Assembly (NCBI RefSeq): GCF_900142845.1
Contig: NZ_FSRU01000002.1
Span: 1,736,001-1,800,000, forward strand
Length of the DNA: 64,000 nt
DNA from: Paraburkholderia phenazinium
GTDB lineage: Bacteria > Pseudomonadota > Gammaproteobacteria > Burkholderiales > Burkholderiaceae
Reading direction: 5' to 3'
Shown: positions 53,413-62,480 of the stretch, piece by piece
How the letters are laid out: each line of letters starts with the position of its first letter
Numbering within the stretch: position 1 is the stretch's first letter
Translations under genes and position numbers: made by a program
The notes under the pieces: generated by a model
The model's database searches: none
The model's input: only the letters and a program-made list of their open reading frames with translations
Told to the model about the DNA's origin: nothing

Positions 53413-55035
53413 ATGGCCGATACCCAAACTCAAACCGGGCACGCCGACGTCGTCGTCGTAGGCTCGGGCGTGGCCGGCGCGATCGTCGCGCATCAACTGG
53501 CCCTCGCCGGCAAATCCGTGATCCTGCTCGAAGCCGGTCCGCGCATGCCGCGCTGGCAGATCGTCGAGCGCTTTCGCAACCAGCCCGACAAGTCCGATAA
53601 CTCGGCGCCCTACCCGTCGAGCGCCTGGGCGCCGCATCCCGAGTACGGTCCGCCCAACAACTATCTGATCCTGAAGGGCGAGCACAAATTCAACTCGCAA
53701 TACATTCGCGCGGTGGGCGGCACGACGTGGCACTGGGCCGCGTCGGCGTGGCGCTTCATGCCGAACGACTTCAAGCTGCAAAGCGTCTATGGCGTGGGCC
53801 GCGACTGGCCGATCCAGTACGACGATCTTGAGCACTACTATCAACGCGCCGAGGAAGAACTGGGCGTGTGGGGCCCGTCCGATGAAGAGCTCGGCTCGCC
53901 GCGCAGCCAGCCTTATCCGATGCAGCCGCTGCCGCTCTCGTACAACGAGCAGACCATCAAGAGCGCGCTCAACGGCTACGATCCGAAGTTCCATGTGGTG
54001 ACCGAGCCGGTGGCGCGCAACAGCCGCCCTTACGACGGCCGTCCCACCTGTTGCGGCAACAACAACTGCATGCCGATCTGCCCGATCGGCGCCATGTACA
54101 ACGGCATTGTGCACGTCGAGAAGGCGGAACAGGCCGGCGCGAAGCTGATCGACAACGCAGTGGTCTACAAGCTGGAAGTGGGCCCGCAGAAGAAGATCAC
54201 GGCGGCCTTGTACAAGGATCCGCAAGGCAACGAGCATCGTGTCGAAGGCAAGTACTTCGTGCTCGCGGCGAACGGCATCGAAACGCCGAAGATCATGCTG
54301 ATGTCGACCAGCCAAGACTTCCCGAACGGCGTGGGCAACAGCTCGGACATGGTCGGGCGCAACCTGATGGATCACCCCGGCACCGGCGTCACGTTCTACG
54401 CGAACGAGAAGCTCTGGCCGGGCCGCGGCCCGCAGGAAATGACCTCGCTGATCGGCTTTCGCGACGGTGCGTTCCGCGCCAATGAAGCGGCCAAGAAGAT
54501 CCACCTGTCGAACCTGTCGCGCGTCGATCAGGAAACGCAGAAGATTTTCGCGGAAGGCAAAGTGTTGAAGCCCGCTGAGCTCGATGCGCGGATTCGCGAC
54601 CAGTCGGCGCGCTTTGTCGAGTTCGACTGCTTCCACGAAATCCTGCCGGCGCCGGAAAACCGCATCGTGCCGAGCAAGACCGAGACCGACGCGATCGGCA
54701 TTCCGCGCCCCGAGATCACCTACCGGATCGACGACTACGTGAAGCGCGGCGCCGCGCACACGCGCGAGGTCTATGCGACGGCGGCGAAGGTGCTGGGCGG
54801 CACGGACGTGCAGTTCCAGGACGAGTTCGCGCCGAACAATCACATCACCGGTGCGACCATCATGGGCAGCGACCCGCGCAACTCGGTGGTCGATAAGGAC
54901 TGCCGGACATTCGACCATCCGAACCTGTTCATCTCCAGCAGCGCGACCATGCCGACCGTCGGCACGGTCAACGTGACGCTGACCATCGCGGCGCTCGCGC
55001 TGCGCATGTCCGATCAGTTGAAGAAGGAAGTCTGA
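53413..55035 (+). CDS. FAD-dependent glucose dehydrogenase, catalytic (alpha) subunit, GMC oxidoreductase
   Basis: 540 residues, one base after the gamma gene. The FAD motif VVVVGSGVAGAIVAHQLALAGKSVILLEAG is at about residues 13-42. The cysteine-rich CCGNNNCMPICPIGAMYNG (Cys213, 214, 219) corresponds to the 3Fe-4S site of B. cepacia FAD-glucose dehydrogenase, to which this sequence is very similar throughout. The GMC catalytic histidine is in FAPNNHITG (about 477), and GTVNVT ends the domain. It oxidises D-glucose or related aldoses in the periplasm and passes electrons through the Fe-S cluster to the cytochrome subunit. Gluconate or sorbitol specificity cannot be excluded by sequence alone. 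Confidence 0.93.
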   Translation: MADTQTQTGHADVVVVGSGVAGAIVAHQLALAGKSVILLEAGPRMPRWQIVERFRNQPDKSDNSAPYPSSAWAPHPEYGPPNNYLILKGEHKFNSQYIRAVGGTTWHWAASAWRFMPNDFKLQSVYGVGRDWPIQYDDLEHYYQRAEEELGVWGPSDEELGSPRSQPYPMQPLPLSYNEQTIKSALNGYDPKFHVVTEPVARNSRPYDGRPTCCGNNNCMPICPIGAMYNGIVHVEKAEQAGAKLIDNAVVYKLEVGPQKKITAALYKDPQGNEHRVEGKYFVLAANGIETPKIMLMSTSQDFPNGVGNSSDMVGRNLMDHPGTGVTFYANEKLWPGRGPQEMTSLIGFRDGAFRANEAAKKIHLSNLSRVDQETQKIFAEGKVLKPAELDARIRDQSARFVEFDCFHEILPAPENRIVPSKTETDAIGIPRPEITYRIDDYVKRGAAHTREVYATAAKVLGGTDVQFQDEFAPNNHITGATIMGSDPRNSVVDKDCRTFDHPNLFISSSATMPTVGTVNVTLTIAALALRMSDQLKKEV

Positions 55036-55036
55036 C

Positions 55037-56317
55037 GTGCTGAAAAAAACCTTTTTCACTTTGCTCGCCGCCGCGCTGGCCTTGCCCGCGCTCGCCCGTG
55101 CCGATGCAACCGACGCAGCCAACCAGGCCGCCCTGATCAAGCAAGGCGAGTACCTCGCTGTAGCCGGCGACTGCATGGCCTGTCACAGCACCGTCAAGGG
55201 CAAGCCGTTTGCGGGCGGCCTGCCGCTGAAGGTGCCGATGCTCGGGACGATCTATTCGAGCAACATCACGCCGGATGCGCAAACGGGCATCGGCACGTGG
55301 ACCCTCGCCGATTTCGACCGGGCGGTGCGCAAGGGCGTGGCGAAGGACGGCCACAACCTGTATCCCGCGATGCCGTATGTGTCGTACGCGAAGATCGACG
55401 ATGACGACGTGAAGGCGCTCTACGCGTACTTCAGGTACGGCGTGGCGCCCGTCAATCAGGCGCAGCGTCCCAGCGACATTCCGTGGCCGCTCAACATGCG
55501 CTGGCCGCTCACGGTGTGGAACTGGGTGTTCCTGAAGTCGGGCCCATACCAGAACAAGTCTGGTCAGAGCGTCGCGTGGAATCGCGGCGCGTACCTGGTG
55601 CAAGGGCTCGCGCACTGCAGCACCTGTCATACGCCGCGTGGTTTCGGCATGCAGGAGAAGGCGCTCGATGAAACCGGCAGCGGTTTCCTCGGCGGCTCGG
55701 TGCTGGCCGGCTGGGATGGCTACAACATCACGTCGGATCCGAACAGCGGCATCGGCTCGTGGACTCAGGCGCAACTGGTGCAGTATCTGCAGACCGGCAG
55801 CGTGCCCGGCCTCGCGCAAGCCGCCGGTCCGATGGGCGAAGCCGTGCAGCACAGCTTCTCGCATATGACCGACGCGGACATTGCCGCGATTGCGACGTAT
55901 ATCCGCACCGTGCCTGCGGTCAACGACGGCGCCTCGCACTCGCGCGCCTCATGGGGCACGCCCGCAACGGATGTGACACGGCTGCGTGGCATGGCGCTCA
56001 GCGAAGAACTGGATCCGGCGCGACTGTATCTGGGCAATTGCGCGACCTGTCACCAGGCGCACGGCCAGGGCACGCCGGATGGCTACTATCCGCCGCTGTT
56101 CCATAACTCGACGGTCGGCGCGTCCAACCCCGGCAATCTCGTGCAGGTGATTCTGCACGGCGTGCATCGCAAGGCGGGGGATAACGATGTCGGCATGCCG
56201 GCGTTCGCCACGGAGTTGTCGGATGCGCAGATCGCCGCTTTGACGAACTATGTAACGAAGCAGTTCGGCAATCCTGCGGCGACCGTCAACGCGAGCGACG
56301 TGGCGAAATTGCGCTAG
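55037..56317 (+). CDS. Triheme cytochrome c subunit (beta) of FAD-glucose dehydrogenase
   Basis: 426 residues from a GTG start one base after the alpha-subunit stop. A signal peptide (LKKTFFTLLAAALALPALARA) is followed by three CXXCH haem sites: CMACH at about 46, CSTCH at about 194 and CATCH at about 335. Distal Met ligands probably lie in MPYVSYAKI, GPMGEAV and GMPAF contexts. It takes electrons from the alpha subunit and gives them to ubiquinone or the oxidase at the membrane. Length and layout match the 425-residue B. cepacia beta subunit and other alcohol/gluconate dehydrogenase cytochromes. Confidence 0.95.
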   Translation: MLKKTFFTLLAAALALPALARADATDAANQAALIKQGEYLAVAGDCMACHSTVKGKPFAGGLPLKVPMLGTIYSSNITPDAQTGIGTWTLADFDRAVRKGVAKDGHNLYPAMPYVSYAKIDDDDVKALYAYFRYGVAPVNQAQRPSDIPWPLNMRWPLTVWNWVFLKSGPYQNKSGQSVAWNRGAYLVQGLAHCSTCHTPRGFGMQEKALDETGSGFLGGSVLAGWDGYNITSDPNSGIGSWTQAQLVQYLQTGSVPGLAQAAGPMGEAVQHSFSHMTDADIAAIATYIRTVPAVNDGASHSRASWGTPATDVTRLRGMALSEELDPARLYLGNCATCHQAHGQGTPDGYYPPLFHNSTVGASNPGNLVQVILHGVHRKAGDNDVGMPAFATELSDAQIAALTNYVTKQFGNPAATVNASDVAKLR

Positions 56318-56324
56318 TGGCAAT

Positions 56325-56350
56325 GGCGGCGAACCGGTGGGTTCGTCGCC
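56325..56350 (+). terminator. Hairpin after glucose dehydrogenase operon
   Basis: An 11-base stem (GGCGGCGAACC with one G-U pair in its partner) and a 4-base loop begin 7 bases after the stop codon. No U-tract follows. Confidence 0.55.
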
Positions 56351-56419
56351 GTGATTGATGAGGGGCGAGCGGCGGGTTGCACGGCGCGGCCGCCTGTCGC
56401 GCTGCTCCGGTGTGACTGT

Positions 56420-57130
56420 CTATGCGCGGCGCCATTGCGCGAGCAAGGCCGGCAACTGCGCCATGTCCTCGAACACCCGCGCGGCGCCGACTTCGCGCAA
56501 GCCATCCGGGGTGCTGTGGCTCAGGCTGGCGGGTGCGTAGCCGAACACCGTCGCCCCCGCCGCCACGCCGGCGGTCGCCCCGGTGACCGTATCTTCCACG
56601 ACCGCGCAACGCGTCGGATCCACGCCCAAGGCCTCTGCTGCCGCCAGGTACACATCGGGATGCGGCTTGCTGCGCGGCATTTCATGTCCGCTAAAGATAC
56701 GGCCTTCGAAGTACTCGAGCAGGCCGGTCTTCTTCAACTGCATCTCGACCTTGTGCCGATCCGCACCCGACGCGACGGCAATGCGGCCATCCAGCGCTTC
56801 GTAGAGTGCGCGCACGGCGGCGAGCGCGCCGTCGATCCCGACGAGCTCGCGCTCCAGCGCTGCGTTGCGGCGCTCCCTGAACTGCGTCAGCCATTCGTCC
56901 GTGATGGCCACACCCGTGTTTGCCTCGATACGTGCCGCCTCGTCCCGCACCGCCTTGCCGATAAACACCCGCATCGTTTCTTCCACGCTAATCGCCCAGC
57001 CCAGTTCGCCCAGCATCTGGGAGAGCACGCGGTTGGTGATGAGTTCGGAGTCGACGAGCACGCCGTCGCAATCGAAAATGACGGCGTCGAAGGGTAAGGA
57101 AGGTTTTGTGGCGGGCGTTGTAGCAGGCAT
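56420..57130 (-). CDS. HAD-superfamily hydrolase (beta-phosphoglucomutase/phosphatase-like)
   Basis: 236 residues from the ATG at 57130. HAD motif I is FDAVIFDCDGVLVDSE, motif II lies around IAVASGADRHKVEMQLKKTG, and motif III/IV is SKPHPDVYLAAAEALGV followed by CAVVEDTVTGATAGVAAGATVFGYA. The helical C1 cap (RVLSQMLGELGWAISVEETMRVFIGKAV) is of the beta-phosphoglucomutase/YniC/YfbT type, so small sugar phosphates are probable substrates. The open frame upstream of the chosen start is a non-conserved leader; the ribosome site is weak. A terminator-like hairpin separates it from the membrane-protein gene upstream. Confidence 0.9.
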   Translation of the reverse strand: MPATTPATKPSLPFDAVIFDCDGVLVDSELITNRVLSQMLGELGWAISVEETMRVFIGKAVRDEAARIEANTGVAITDEWLTQFRERRNAALERELVGIDGALAAVRALYEALDGRIAVASGADRHKVEMQLKKTGLLEYFEGRIFSGHEMPRSKPHPDVYLAAAEALGVDPTRCAVVEDTVTGATAGVAAGATVFGYAPASLSHSTPDGLREVGAARVFEDMAQLPALLAQWRRA

Positions 57131-57189
57131 TCTGGCAATAGGCGGGAGGGTCTCGAAGGGCTTAAGGATACTGTAGGTTGCGATTGCGC

Positions 57190-57214
57190 GTGTGCCGGCC
57201 CGACGCCGGCACAC
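57190..57214. terminator. Hairpin between membrane protein and HAD genes
   Basis: Perfect 9-base arms GTGTGCCGG and CCGGCACAC with a 7-base loop, 18 bases after the membrane-protein stop on the minus strand. No U-tract. Confidence 0.55.
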
Positions 57215-57231
57215 CTGCGCATGCTTCCGCT

Positions 57232-58044
57232 TTAGTCTTCTTTTGCCAGGTCGATCGACAGGATGTCACGGTAGCTGCCATGCATGGACAGCAGGATCAG
57301 CGCGCTGATCAGCGGCGTCAACACCAGACCGCGCACGAGCATCGGCACGGCCTGCGCGAGCAGCGCATCGGCCGCCAGCAGCGTTGCGTACACAAGCGCA
57401 ACCGGGCCGTTGTGGAACACGGCGCGCAGGCTCACGGTCATCGCATCGAGCGGCGACACCCTCCGCAAAACGATCAGCGCCGGCGCGAACCACACCGCCC
57501 CAATCGCAATGGCGTAAATGATCGCGTGCAGAACGGGTTCCAGAGAACTCACCCCGCCGTTGGGCTCACCGAAGATGATCGAAAAGCTGTGCGCGCCGCT
57601 TGGCATCATCGACGCCGCCAGTTTGACGTGCAGCAGTGCGAACGATAGCAACCGTCCCACGCCAATCAACGCGGCGCACGTCAGCACGACAATCAACAGC
57701 GCGTCGCGGTGACGGAAGATGACGCTAAATGTCCCGCTCGCATTCCATTGCCGCGCTTCGCCGCTGCCCACCGGCGCGAGTATCGCGGCACCCGCCAGCA
57801 CGGACAGAAGCAGTGTCGCAAAGAGCCGGTAAGGGGACACCAGTTCGAGCGCCGTCGCGAGATCGGCACTGGCCAGAATCGCGGCGAGCCACAAACCAGG
57901 CTGCGCGCGGGCAATGCTCAAGCCCTCGACAAGCCACGCCTGGATGCGCAGGACACTCACGCTGCGGATCTCGCGATGCGCGAAGCGCTGCCCACCGCGG
58001 GCCGGTCCCACTTCCACGTCAATGCACAGGTCTTGCCGATCCAT
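57232..58044 (-). CDS. Polytopic membrane protein of unknown function
   Basis: 270 residues. After a soluble N-terminus of about 40 residues, roughly six hydrophobic segments follow (LWLAAILASADLATALELV, LFATLLLSVLAGAAILAPV, LLIVVLTCAALIGVGRLL, AIIYAIAIGAVWFAPALIVL, VALVYATLLAADALLAQAV, LTPLISALILLSMHGS). The pattern resembles the BPSS1780-type membrane proteins of Burkholderia. No transport or enzyme signature was recognised. AAAGGA precedes the ATG. It is divergent from the SgrR-like regulator (110 bases between) and may be its target. Confidence 0.78.
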   Translation of the reverse strand: MDRQDLCIDVEVGPARGGQRFAHREIRSVSVLRIQAWLVEGLSIARAQPGLWLAAILASADLATALELVSPYRLFATLLLSVLAGAAILAPVGSGEARQWNASGTFSVIFRHRDALLIVVLTCAALIGVGRLLSFALLHVKLAASMMPSGAHSFSIIFGEPNGGVSSLEPVLHAIIYAIAIGAVWFAPALIVLRRVSPLDAMTVSLRAVFHNGPVALVYATLLAADALLAQAVPMLVRGLVLTPLISALILLSMHGSYRDILSIDLAKED

Positions 58045-58154
58045 GGCCGTTTCCTTTTTCTTGCGTCAGAGCGAGGGGATGCTCGATGTGGACATCATGC
58101 AAGACAAAGAGGAAAATAAAAACGGACGAACTCAATAATTTAATTTCCTCTTTT

Positions 58155-59846
58155 ATGCGCCTCATCGACCAGTTCCACAAGATTCATGCTTTGCTGGAAA
58201 AGCAGACGACACAGCCCGGCTTGCCGGCGCTGGCGGAGGCGCTGAATTGCAGCGAGCGTAACGCGCGGCTCCTGCTGCGCAAGATGGAGGAAAAAGGCTG
58301 GCTGCGCTGGGAGGCGACGCGCGGCCGCGGTCACTTCTCCCGCTTGACCCTGCTGGCTACGCCGCAGCAAGTGGCTCTGGATCGTCTCTCGGGCCTGCTT
58401 GCCGAGGGCGAACTGGAACAGGCGTTTGCCAGCCTTGACGGCGACCAGCGCAAGCTGCTCGCGGCCCGGCTGCCGGACTTCGTACAGGTGCCGCAGGCGG
58501 ACGGTTCGCGCGACCGGCTCCGCATCCCGTTACGGCGCGCGGTAACGGAGCTTGATCCGCAAGAGATTCTGTTTGGTCTGGAAGCGCATCTGATCAACCA
58601 GATCTTCTCGCGGCTAGTCGAGTTCGATCAGACCACCCGGCAGTTGGTCCCGGCATTGGCCCATTATTGGGAATCCGAGGACAACGGCAAAGTCTGGCAT
58701 TTCTGGCTCAGACCCGGCCTCACTTTCCACGATGGAAGCGAACTGGAAACGGCAGACGTGCAGCACACCTTGCTGCGGTTGCGCGATACGCCGGGTTGCT
58801 ACCAATACCTGTATGCGCATCTGGACGCGGTGGAAATTGGCGGTTGCCGCAGAGTGACGTGCCGTCTGAAGACCACGGACTATCTGTGGCCGCGCTACCT
58901 CGCCGCGGTCGAAGCGTCGATCATCCCGAGAAAGCGCAACAGCGATTTTGCGCTCATGCCGATCGGCAGCGGCCCGTTCAAACTGACGCGCCGTAGCGAG
59001 TACCGTCTGACCTTGTCGGCGTTCGAGGATTACTACCGGGAACGCGCGCTGCTCGACGAAATCGACCTGTGGGTCATCGCCGCAGCCGAGGAAACCTCGG
59101 AATTCGACCTGCATTTCGGCTACTGCTGCGACCTCTCCGCCACACAGAGCAGCATTGCGCAGACGCTGCCGGGGTGCACGCATCTTATCTGCAATCCTAA
59201 CCGGCCTTTCTTCGCCAATACGTCTCAACGCCTGGCGTTGGCCGACTGGCTCGCGCCAAGCGGCTTGATCGGCAAGCGGGATGCGTCGCGCCGGCCCGCT
59301 TCCGGCCTATTGCCGACATGGGACCATCGTGTCGCCGCGCCCCGTGTGCGCCGGCCGTCCGTCCCCAGGCAGAAGGAATTGAAGATGGTGACGATACTGA
59401 GCCCGGAATGCACATCGATCGCCCATTTGATCAAGCACAGGCTCGAAGCAGCGCAGATTGAGGTCACCCTTGAGGTGATGCCATACGAAGAATATCGTCG
59501 CTTCGAATGGCTGGACTCTGCCGATCTCGTGCTGACCGCCGGCTTCATGGACCCGGACGAAGACCTGGGCTGCTATGAATTTTTTGCAGGGGATAGCCCG
59601 GTGCGCCGCTGGCTGCCGGAAGCCCGTCTCTTACCCATCGACAAGAAACTGCGGGCCATCCGCGCGACGGCCGACGGCGAGACGCGCATGAACGCCTATG
59701 CGGAGATCGGCAAGAAGTTTGTCCAGGAAGGCTGGCTGATCCCGATCTCGCATGAGATCCGCCATGTCCGCGTCGAAGCGCACGTGGGCGGAGTCAAAGA
59801 CCTCTCGTTCGGGCTCGTGCCGTTTGCCGATCTCTGGCTGCGTTAG
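58155..59846 (+). CDS. SgrR-like transcriptional regulator (HTH plus substrate-binding domain)
   Basis: 563 residues from the ATG at 58155; E. coli SgrR has 551. The N-terminal winged helix (LIDQFHKIHALLEKQTTQPGLPALAEALNCSERNARLLLRKMEEKGWLRWEATRGRGHFSRL) is followed by an SBP_bac_5-type domain (HLINQIFSRLVEFDQTTRQLVPALAHYWESEDNGKVWHFWLRPGLTFHDG). The ATG at 58155 aligns with the SgrR start but has no ribosome site; the in-frame ATG at 58086 has GAGGGG 7 bases upstream and would add 23 basic residues. In enterobacteria SgrR senses sugar-phosphate stress and activates the sRNA SgrS; no such RNA is recognised here. Confidence 0.87.
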   Translation: MRLIDQFHKIHALLEKQTTQPGLPALAEALNCSERNARLLLRKMEEKGWLRWEATRGRGHFSRLTLLATPQQVALDRLSGLLAEGELEQAFASLDGDQRKLLAARLPDFVQVPQADGSRDRLRIPLRRAVTELDPQEILFGLEAHLINQIFSRLVEFDQTTRQLVPALAHYWESEDNGKVWHFWLRPGLTFHDGSELETADVQHTLLRLRDTPGCYQYLYAHLDAVEIGGCRRVTCRLKTTDYLWPRYLAAVEASIIPRKRNSDFALMPIGSGPFKLTRRSEYRLTLSAFEDYYRERALLDEIDLWVIAAAEETSEFDLHFGYCCDLSATQSSIAQTLPGCTHLICNPNRPFFANTSQRLALADWLAPSGLIGKRDASRRPASGLLPTWDHRVAAPRVRRPSVPRQKELKMVTILSPECTSIAHLIKHRLEAAQIEVTLEVMPYEEYRRFEWLDSADLVLTAGFMDPDEDLGCYEFFAGDSPVRRWLPEARLLPIDKKLRAIRATADGETRMNAYAEIGKKFVQEGWLIPISHEIRHVRVEAHVGGVKDLSFGLVPFADLWLR

Positions 59847-59851
59847 TCGCC

Positions 59852-59887
59852 ACGGGGACTTGAGGCCGAAGCCTCAACGATCCCCGT
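59852..59887. terminator. Bidirectional hairpin between SgrR-like gene and catC
   Basis: An inner perfect stem TTGAGGC/GCCTCAA with a CGAA loop is extended by outer arms ACGGGGA/TCCCCGT across a small internal loop. It overlaps the last codons of catC. No U-tract. Confidence 0.6.
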
Positions 59888-60164
59888 CGCGCACCGACGA
59901 CGCATGGCGGCATAGCGCCCGCACTTCAAGTTGCATATACGGAAACAGCGGCAACTGGCTCAGCACATCGTGCAGGTGCGACGGGCTTTCGACGTCGAAG
60001 ATGCTGATATTCGCGTAGCGGCCCGCGATACGCCATAGATGCCGCCATACGCCCTCCTCCTGCAGTTTCTGCGACATCGCCTTCTCATCGGCCTTCAGCC
60101 GCGCGGCGCGCTCGGCGTCCATGTCCAGCGGCAGGTTGACCGTCATCTCTACGTGAAACAGCAT
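59874..60164 (-). CDS. catC: Muconolactone delta-isomerase
   Basis: 96 residues, the family length. It begins MLFHVEMTVNLPLDMD and contains KADEKAMSQKLQEEGVWRHLWRIAGRYANISIFDVES and LHDVLSQLPLFPYM, the standard CatC sequence pattern. It converts muconolactone to 3-oxoadipate enol-lactone in the beta-ketoadipate pathway. The start at 60164 has AAGGAG with 6 bases of spacing. Third gene of catBAC, 87 bases after catA. Confidence 0.95.
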   Translation of the reverse strand: MLFHVEMTVNLPLDMDAERAARLKADEKAMSQKLQEEGVWRHLWRIAGRYANISIFDVESPSHLHDVLSQLPLFPYMQLEVRALCRHASSVRDGDR

Positions 60165-60251
60165 TGTGTACTCCTTGTTGTGCCTGAAGCCCCGGCTGCG
60201 CGGCAAAGCGCGCAGCGAGGCCGCTAACAGTGAACGGAATGGGCAGGCGCT

Positions 60252-61160
60252 TCAGGCCTCGGCGCGCACACGCTCGACTTCGGCGCCCGGCAGGTTGTCG
60301 CGCTCCTTGAACAGCGTGAAGTCGAAATCGATCAGCGCGAAATTGCCGTCGACGTTATAAGGCTTGCCTTCCGCGCCCTCGGCCTGCCTGACGGCCGGCA
60401 CCAGGCCATCGCGCGTGGCGAAGGCGAAGTCGTCCCACAGATACGGATCGCCGTCGATGTTGATCTGCGTGGTCAGCTTGCGAAAACCGGGCGCCGAGAT
60501 GAAGAAGTGGATATGCGCCGGACGATGTCCATGACGGCCCAGTTGATCGAGCAAGCGTTGCGTCTGACCTTGCGGCGGCACGCTATAGCCGACCGGTACG
60601 ACGCTGCGGAAGCTGTAATGACCGTCGGCGTCCGTACGAATCGAGCGGCGCAGATTGAAGGCCGGTTGCGATTTGTCGAAGTACGAATAGTTGCCGAGAT
60701 GGTTCGCGTGCCACACTTCGACCAGCGCATGCGCCAGCGGCTTGCCGTCTTCGCCGAGCACGCGCCCGCGCATCACCAGGGTCTGGCCGGGATCCGTGCC
60801 GTCGTCGAGGCGCGCATGGCCGTCGGACAGCGGTGCGCCGGCCACATACAGCGGGCCTTCGATCGTGCGCGGCGTGCCGCCTTCGATACCGGCCTTCGCT
60901 TCCGCTTCGTCGAGACGCAGATCGAGAAAATGCTCGAAGCCGAGGCCCGCGGCCAGCAGGCCCAACTCGCCGCTTTTGCCCGCTTCGGCGAGATAGTTCA
61001 GCGCCGTCCAGAATTCGTCCGGCTGCACGTCGAGGTCTTCGATCGTATAGAACAGATCGCGCACGACCCGGTTGACGATCTGCTTTGTACGCGGGTTGCC
61101 TTCATTGATGGCGCTGTCGTTGATCTTCTGCAGCAGCGCGTCGATGGTTTGCCTGTTCAT
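60252..61160 (-). CDS. catA: Catechol 1,2-dioxygenase
   Basis: 302 residues, as usual for intradiol catechol dioxygenases. An N-terminal helical dimerisation domain (MNRQTIDALLQKINDSAINEGNPRTKQIVNRVVRDLFYTI) precedes the beta-sandwich. Non-haem Fe(III) ligands are evident: Tyr in EGPLYVAGAP and HLGNYSYFDKSQ regions, and His in HRPAHIHFFISAPG. It cleaves catechol between the hydroxyls to cis,cis-muconate. AAGGAG is 8 bases before the ATG. It lies 60 bases after catB. Confidence 0.96.
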   Translation of the reverse strand: MNRQTIDALLQKINDSAINEGNPRTKQIVNRVVRDLFYTIEDLDVQPDEFWTALNYLAEAGKSGELGLLAAGLGFEHFLDLRLDEAEAKAGIEGGTPRTIEGPLYVAGAPLSDGHARLDDGTDPGQTLVMRGRVLGEDGKPLAHALVEVWHANHLGNYSYFDKSQPAFNLRRSIRTDADGHYSFRSVVPVGYSVPPQGQTQRLLDQLGRHGHRPAHIHFFISAPGFRKLTTQINIDGDPYLWDDFAFATRDGLVPAVRQAEGAEGKPYNVDGNFALIDFDFTLFKERDNLPGAEVERVRAEA

Positions 61161-61220
61161 GATGGGGTATCTCCTTCGTTAATATAGTATGGATAGCTAA
61201 TGGTTAAATGGGGTTATCGG

Positions 61221-62378
61221 TTAGCGCGTGACGATGCTTGCGCCCTGGTGCGAATCGCGCCGCAGACGCTCGATCTTGCTCCAGTCCAGCGTGATGCCAA
61301 GACCCGGGCCCTGCGGAAGCTGCAAGGCAAAATTCTCGTAGCGCAGCGGTTCGGTGAGAATCTCTTCGGTCAGCAGCAACGGGCCGAACAGTTCCGTGCC
61401 CCACTTCAGTTCGCCGAAGGTGCTGAAGAGTTGCGCCGAAGCAATCGTACCCACCGCGCCTTCGAGCATCGTGCCGCCGTACAGGTCGAGGTTCGCCGCC
61501 GAAGCGATCGCCGCCACCTGCGCGGCGCCGGCAAGGCCACCCGACTGGGCGATCTTCACCGCGAACACATCGGCCGCCCGCGCACTGGCGAGAGCAAAGG
61601 CGTCGGCCGGACCATGCAGCGCCTCGTCGGCCATGATCGGCACCAGAGCCAGGTCCGTCAGGCGCTTCAGTCCCGCGCGATTCTCCGCTGCAATCGGCTG
61701 TTCGATCAGCGTGACGCCTGCATCGGCGAAGCGCCGCGCGGCCCAGATCGCTTCCGCTTCGCTCCAGGCCTGATTCACGTCAACCCGCACTTCGCCGCGA
61801 CCTTCCAGCGCCCGCTGGATTGCGACGACGTGCGCGACATCGTCGGCAACAGCGCGCGAGCCGATCTTCAGCTTGAACACGCGATGACGTTTCGCTTCGA
61901 ATACGCGCTCGGCCTCGTCGATATCGCGCTGCGTGTCGCCGCTCGCGAGGGTCCACGCCACATCCACGGAATCGCGCACGCGGCCGCCAAACAACTCGGA
62001 CAGCGGCACGCCGAGACGCTGCGCCTGAGCGTCGAACAAGGCCGTTTCGACGGCGGATTTGGCGAAACGGTTGCCCTGAAACAGCGACCGCAGCATCGCC
62101 ATGGCGACGCCCGGGCGGGTCGCGTCGAGCCCTTCGAGCAAGGGCGCGAAGTAGGTGTCGATGTTGACCTTGATACTTTCCGGGCTTTCTTCGCCGTACG
62201 CGAGGCCGCCAATGGTGGTGCCCTCGCCCACGCCGGTCACGCCGTCGGCGCAGCGAATGCGCACCAGCACGAGCGTCTGGCAATGCATGGTGGCGACCGA
62301 AAGCCGATGCGGACGGATCGTCGGTACGTCGACCAGGATCGTCTCCACACGCTCGATCTTCACGGGTGTTGCTATCAT
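61221..62378 (-). CDS. catB: Muconate cycloisomerase
   Basis: 385 residues of the enolase superfamily, muconate-lactonising branch. It starts KIERVETILVDVPTIRPHRLS. The catalytic Lys pair is in VFKLKIGSR, metal ligands are in VRVDVNQAWSE, LIEQPIAAENR and IMADEALHG, and a late Lys is in VFAVKIAQSGG. It converts cis,cis-muconate to (+)-muconolactone with Mn2+. GAGGAG precedes the ATG. First gene of the catBAC operon, 103 bases from the divergent catR, with the CatR operator between them. Confidence 0.96.
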   Translation of the reverse strand: MIATPVKIERVETILVDVPTIRPHRLSVATMHCQTLVLVRIRCADGVTGVGEGTTIGGLAYGEESPESIKVNIDTYFAPLLEGLDATRPGVAMAMLRSLFQGNRFAKSAVETALFDAQAQRLGVPLSELFGGRVRDSVDVAWTLASGDTQRDIDEAERVFEAKRHRVFKLKIGSRAVADDVAHVVAIQRALEGRGEVRVDVNQAWSEAEAIWAARRFADAGVTLIEQPIAAENRAGLKRLTDLALVPIMADEALHGPADAFALASARAADVFAVKIAQSGGLAGAAQVAAIASAANLDLYGGTMLEGAVGTIASAQLFSTFGELKWGTELFGPLLLTEEILTEPLRYENFALQLPQGPGLGITLDWSKIERLRRDSHQGASIVTR

Positions 62379-62463
62379 TCGTTGCGCTCCTCAACTGCTT
62401 TTCCGAGGCCTCCATCTTAGGAACAAAGCCGCGAAGCAGTCCAACACCCATTCCGACTACTTC

Positions 62464-62480
62464 CATACCTTAGAGGTATG
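62464..62480. promoter_or_regulatory. CatR operator overlapping the catR ribosome-binding site
   Basis: A 17-base dyad, arms CATACCT and AGGTATG around TAG, contains the exact ATAC-N7-GTAT motif of the CatR/CatM/BenM group of LysR regulators. It ends one base before the catR ATG and includes the AGAGG ribosome site, so CatR bound there would also block its own expression. On the other side its centre is 94 bases from the catB start, a normal activation distance. Confidence 0.88.

Noticed and set aside
53344..55176. 610-codon open frame opposite the glucose dehydrogenase alpha subunit
   Set aside because: Antisense shadow; the plus strand encodes a well-conserved GMC enzyme with cofactor and Fe-S motifs.
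57729..58085. Longer N-terminus for the SgrR-like protein
   Set aside because: The extra 119 codons overlap the divergent membrane-protein gene and are low-complexity Arg/Pro-rich.
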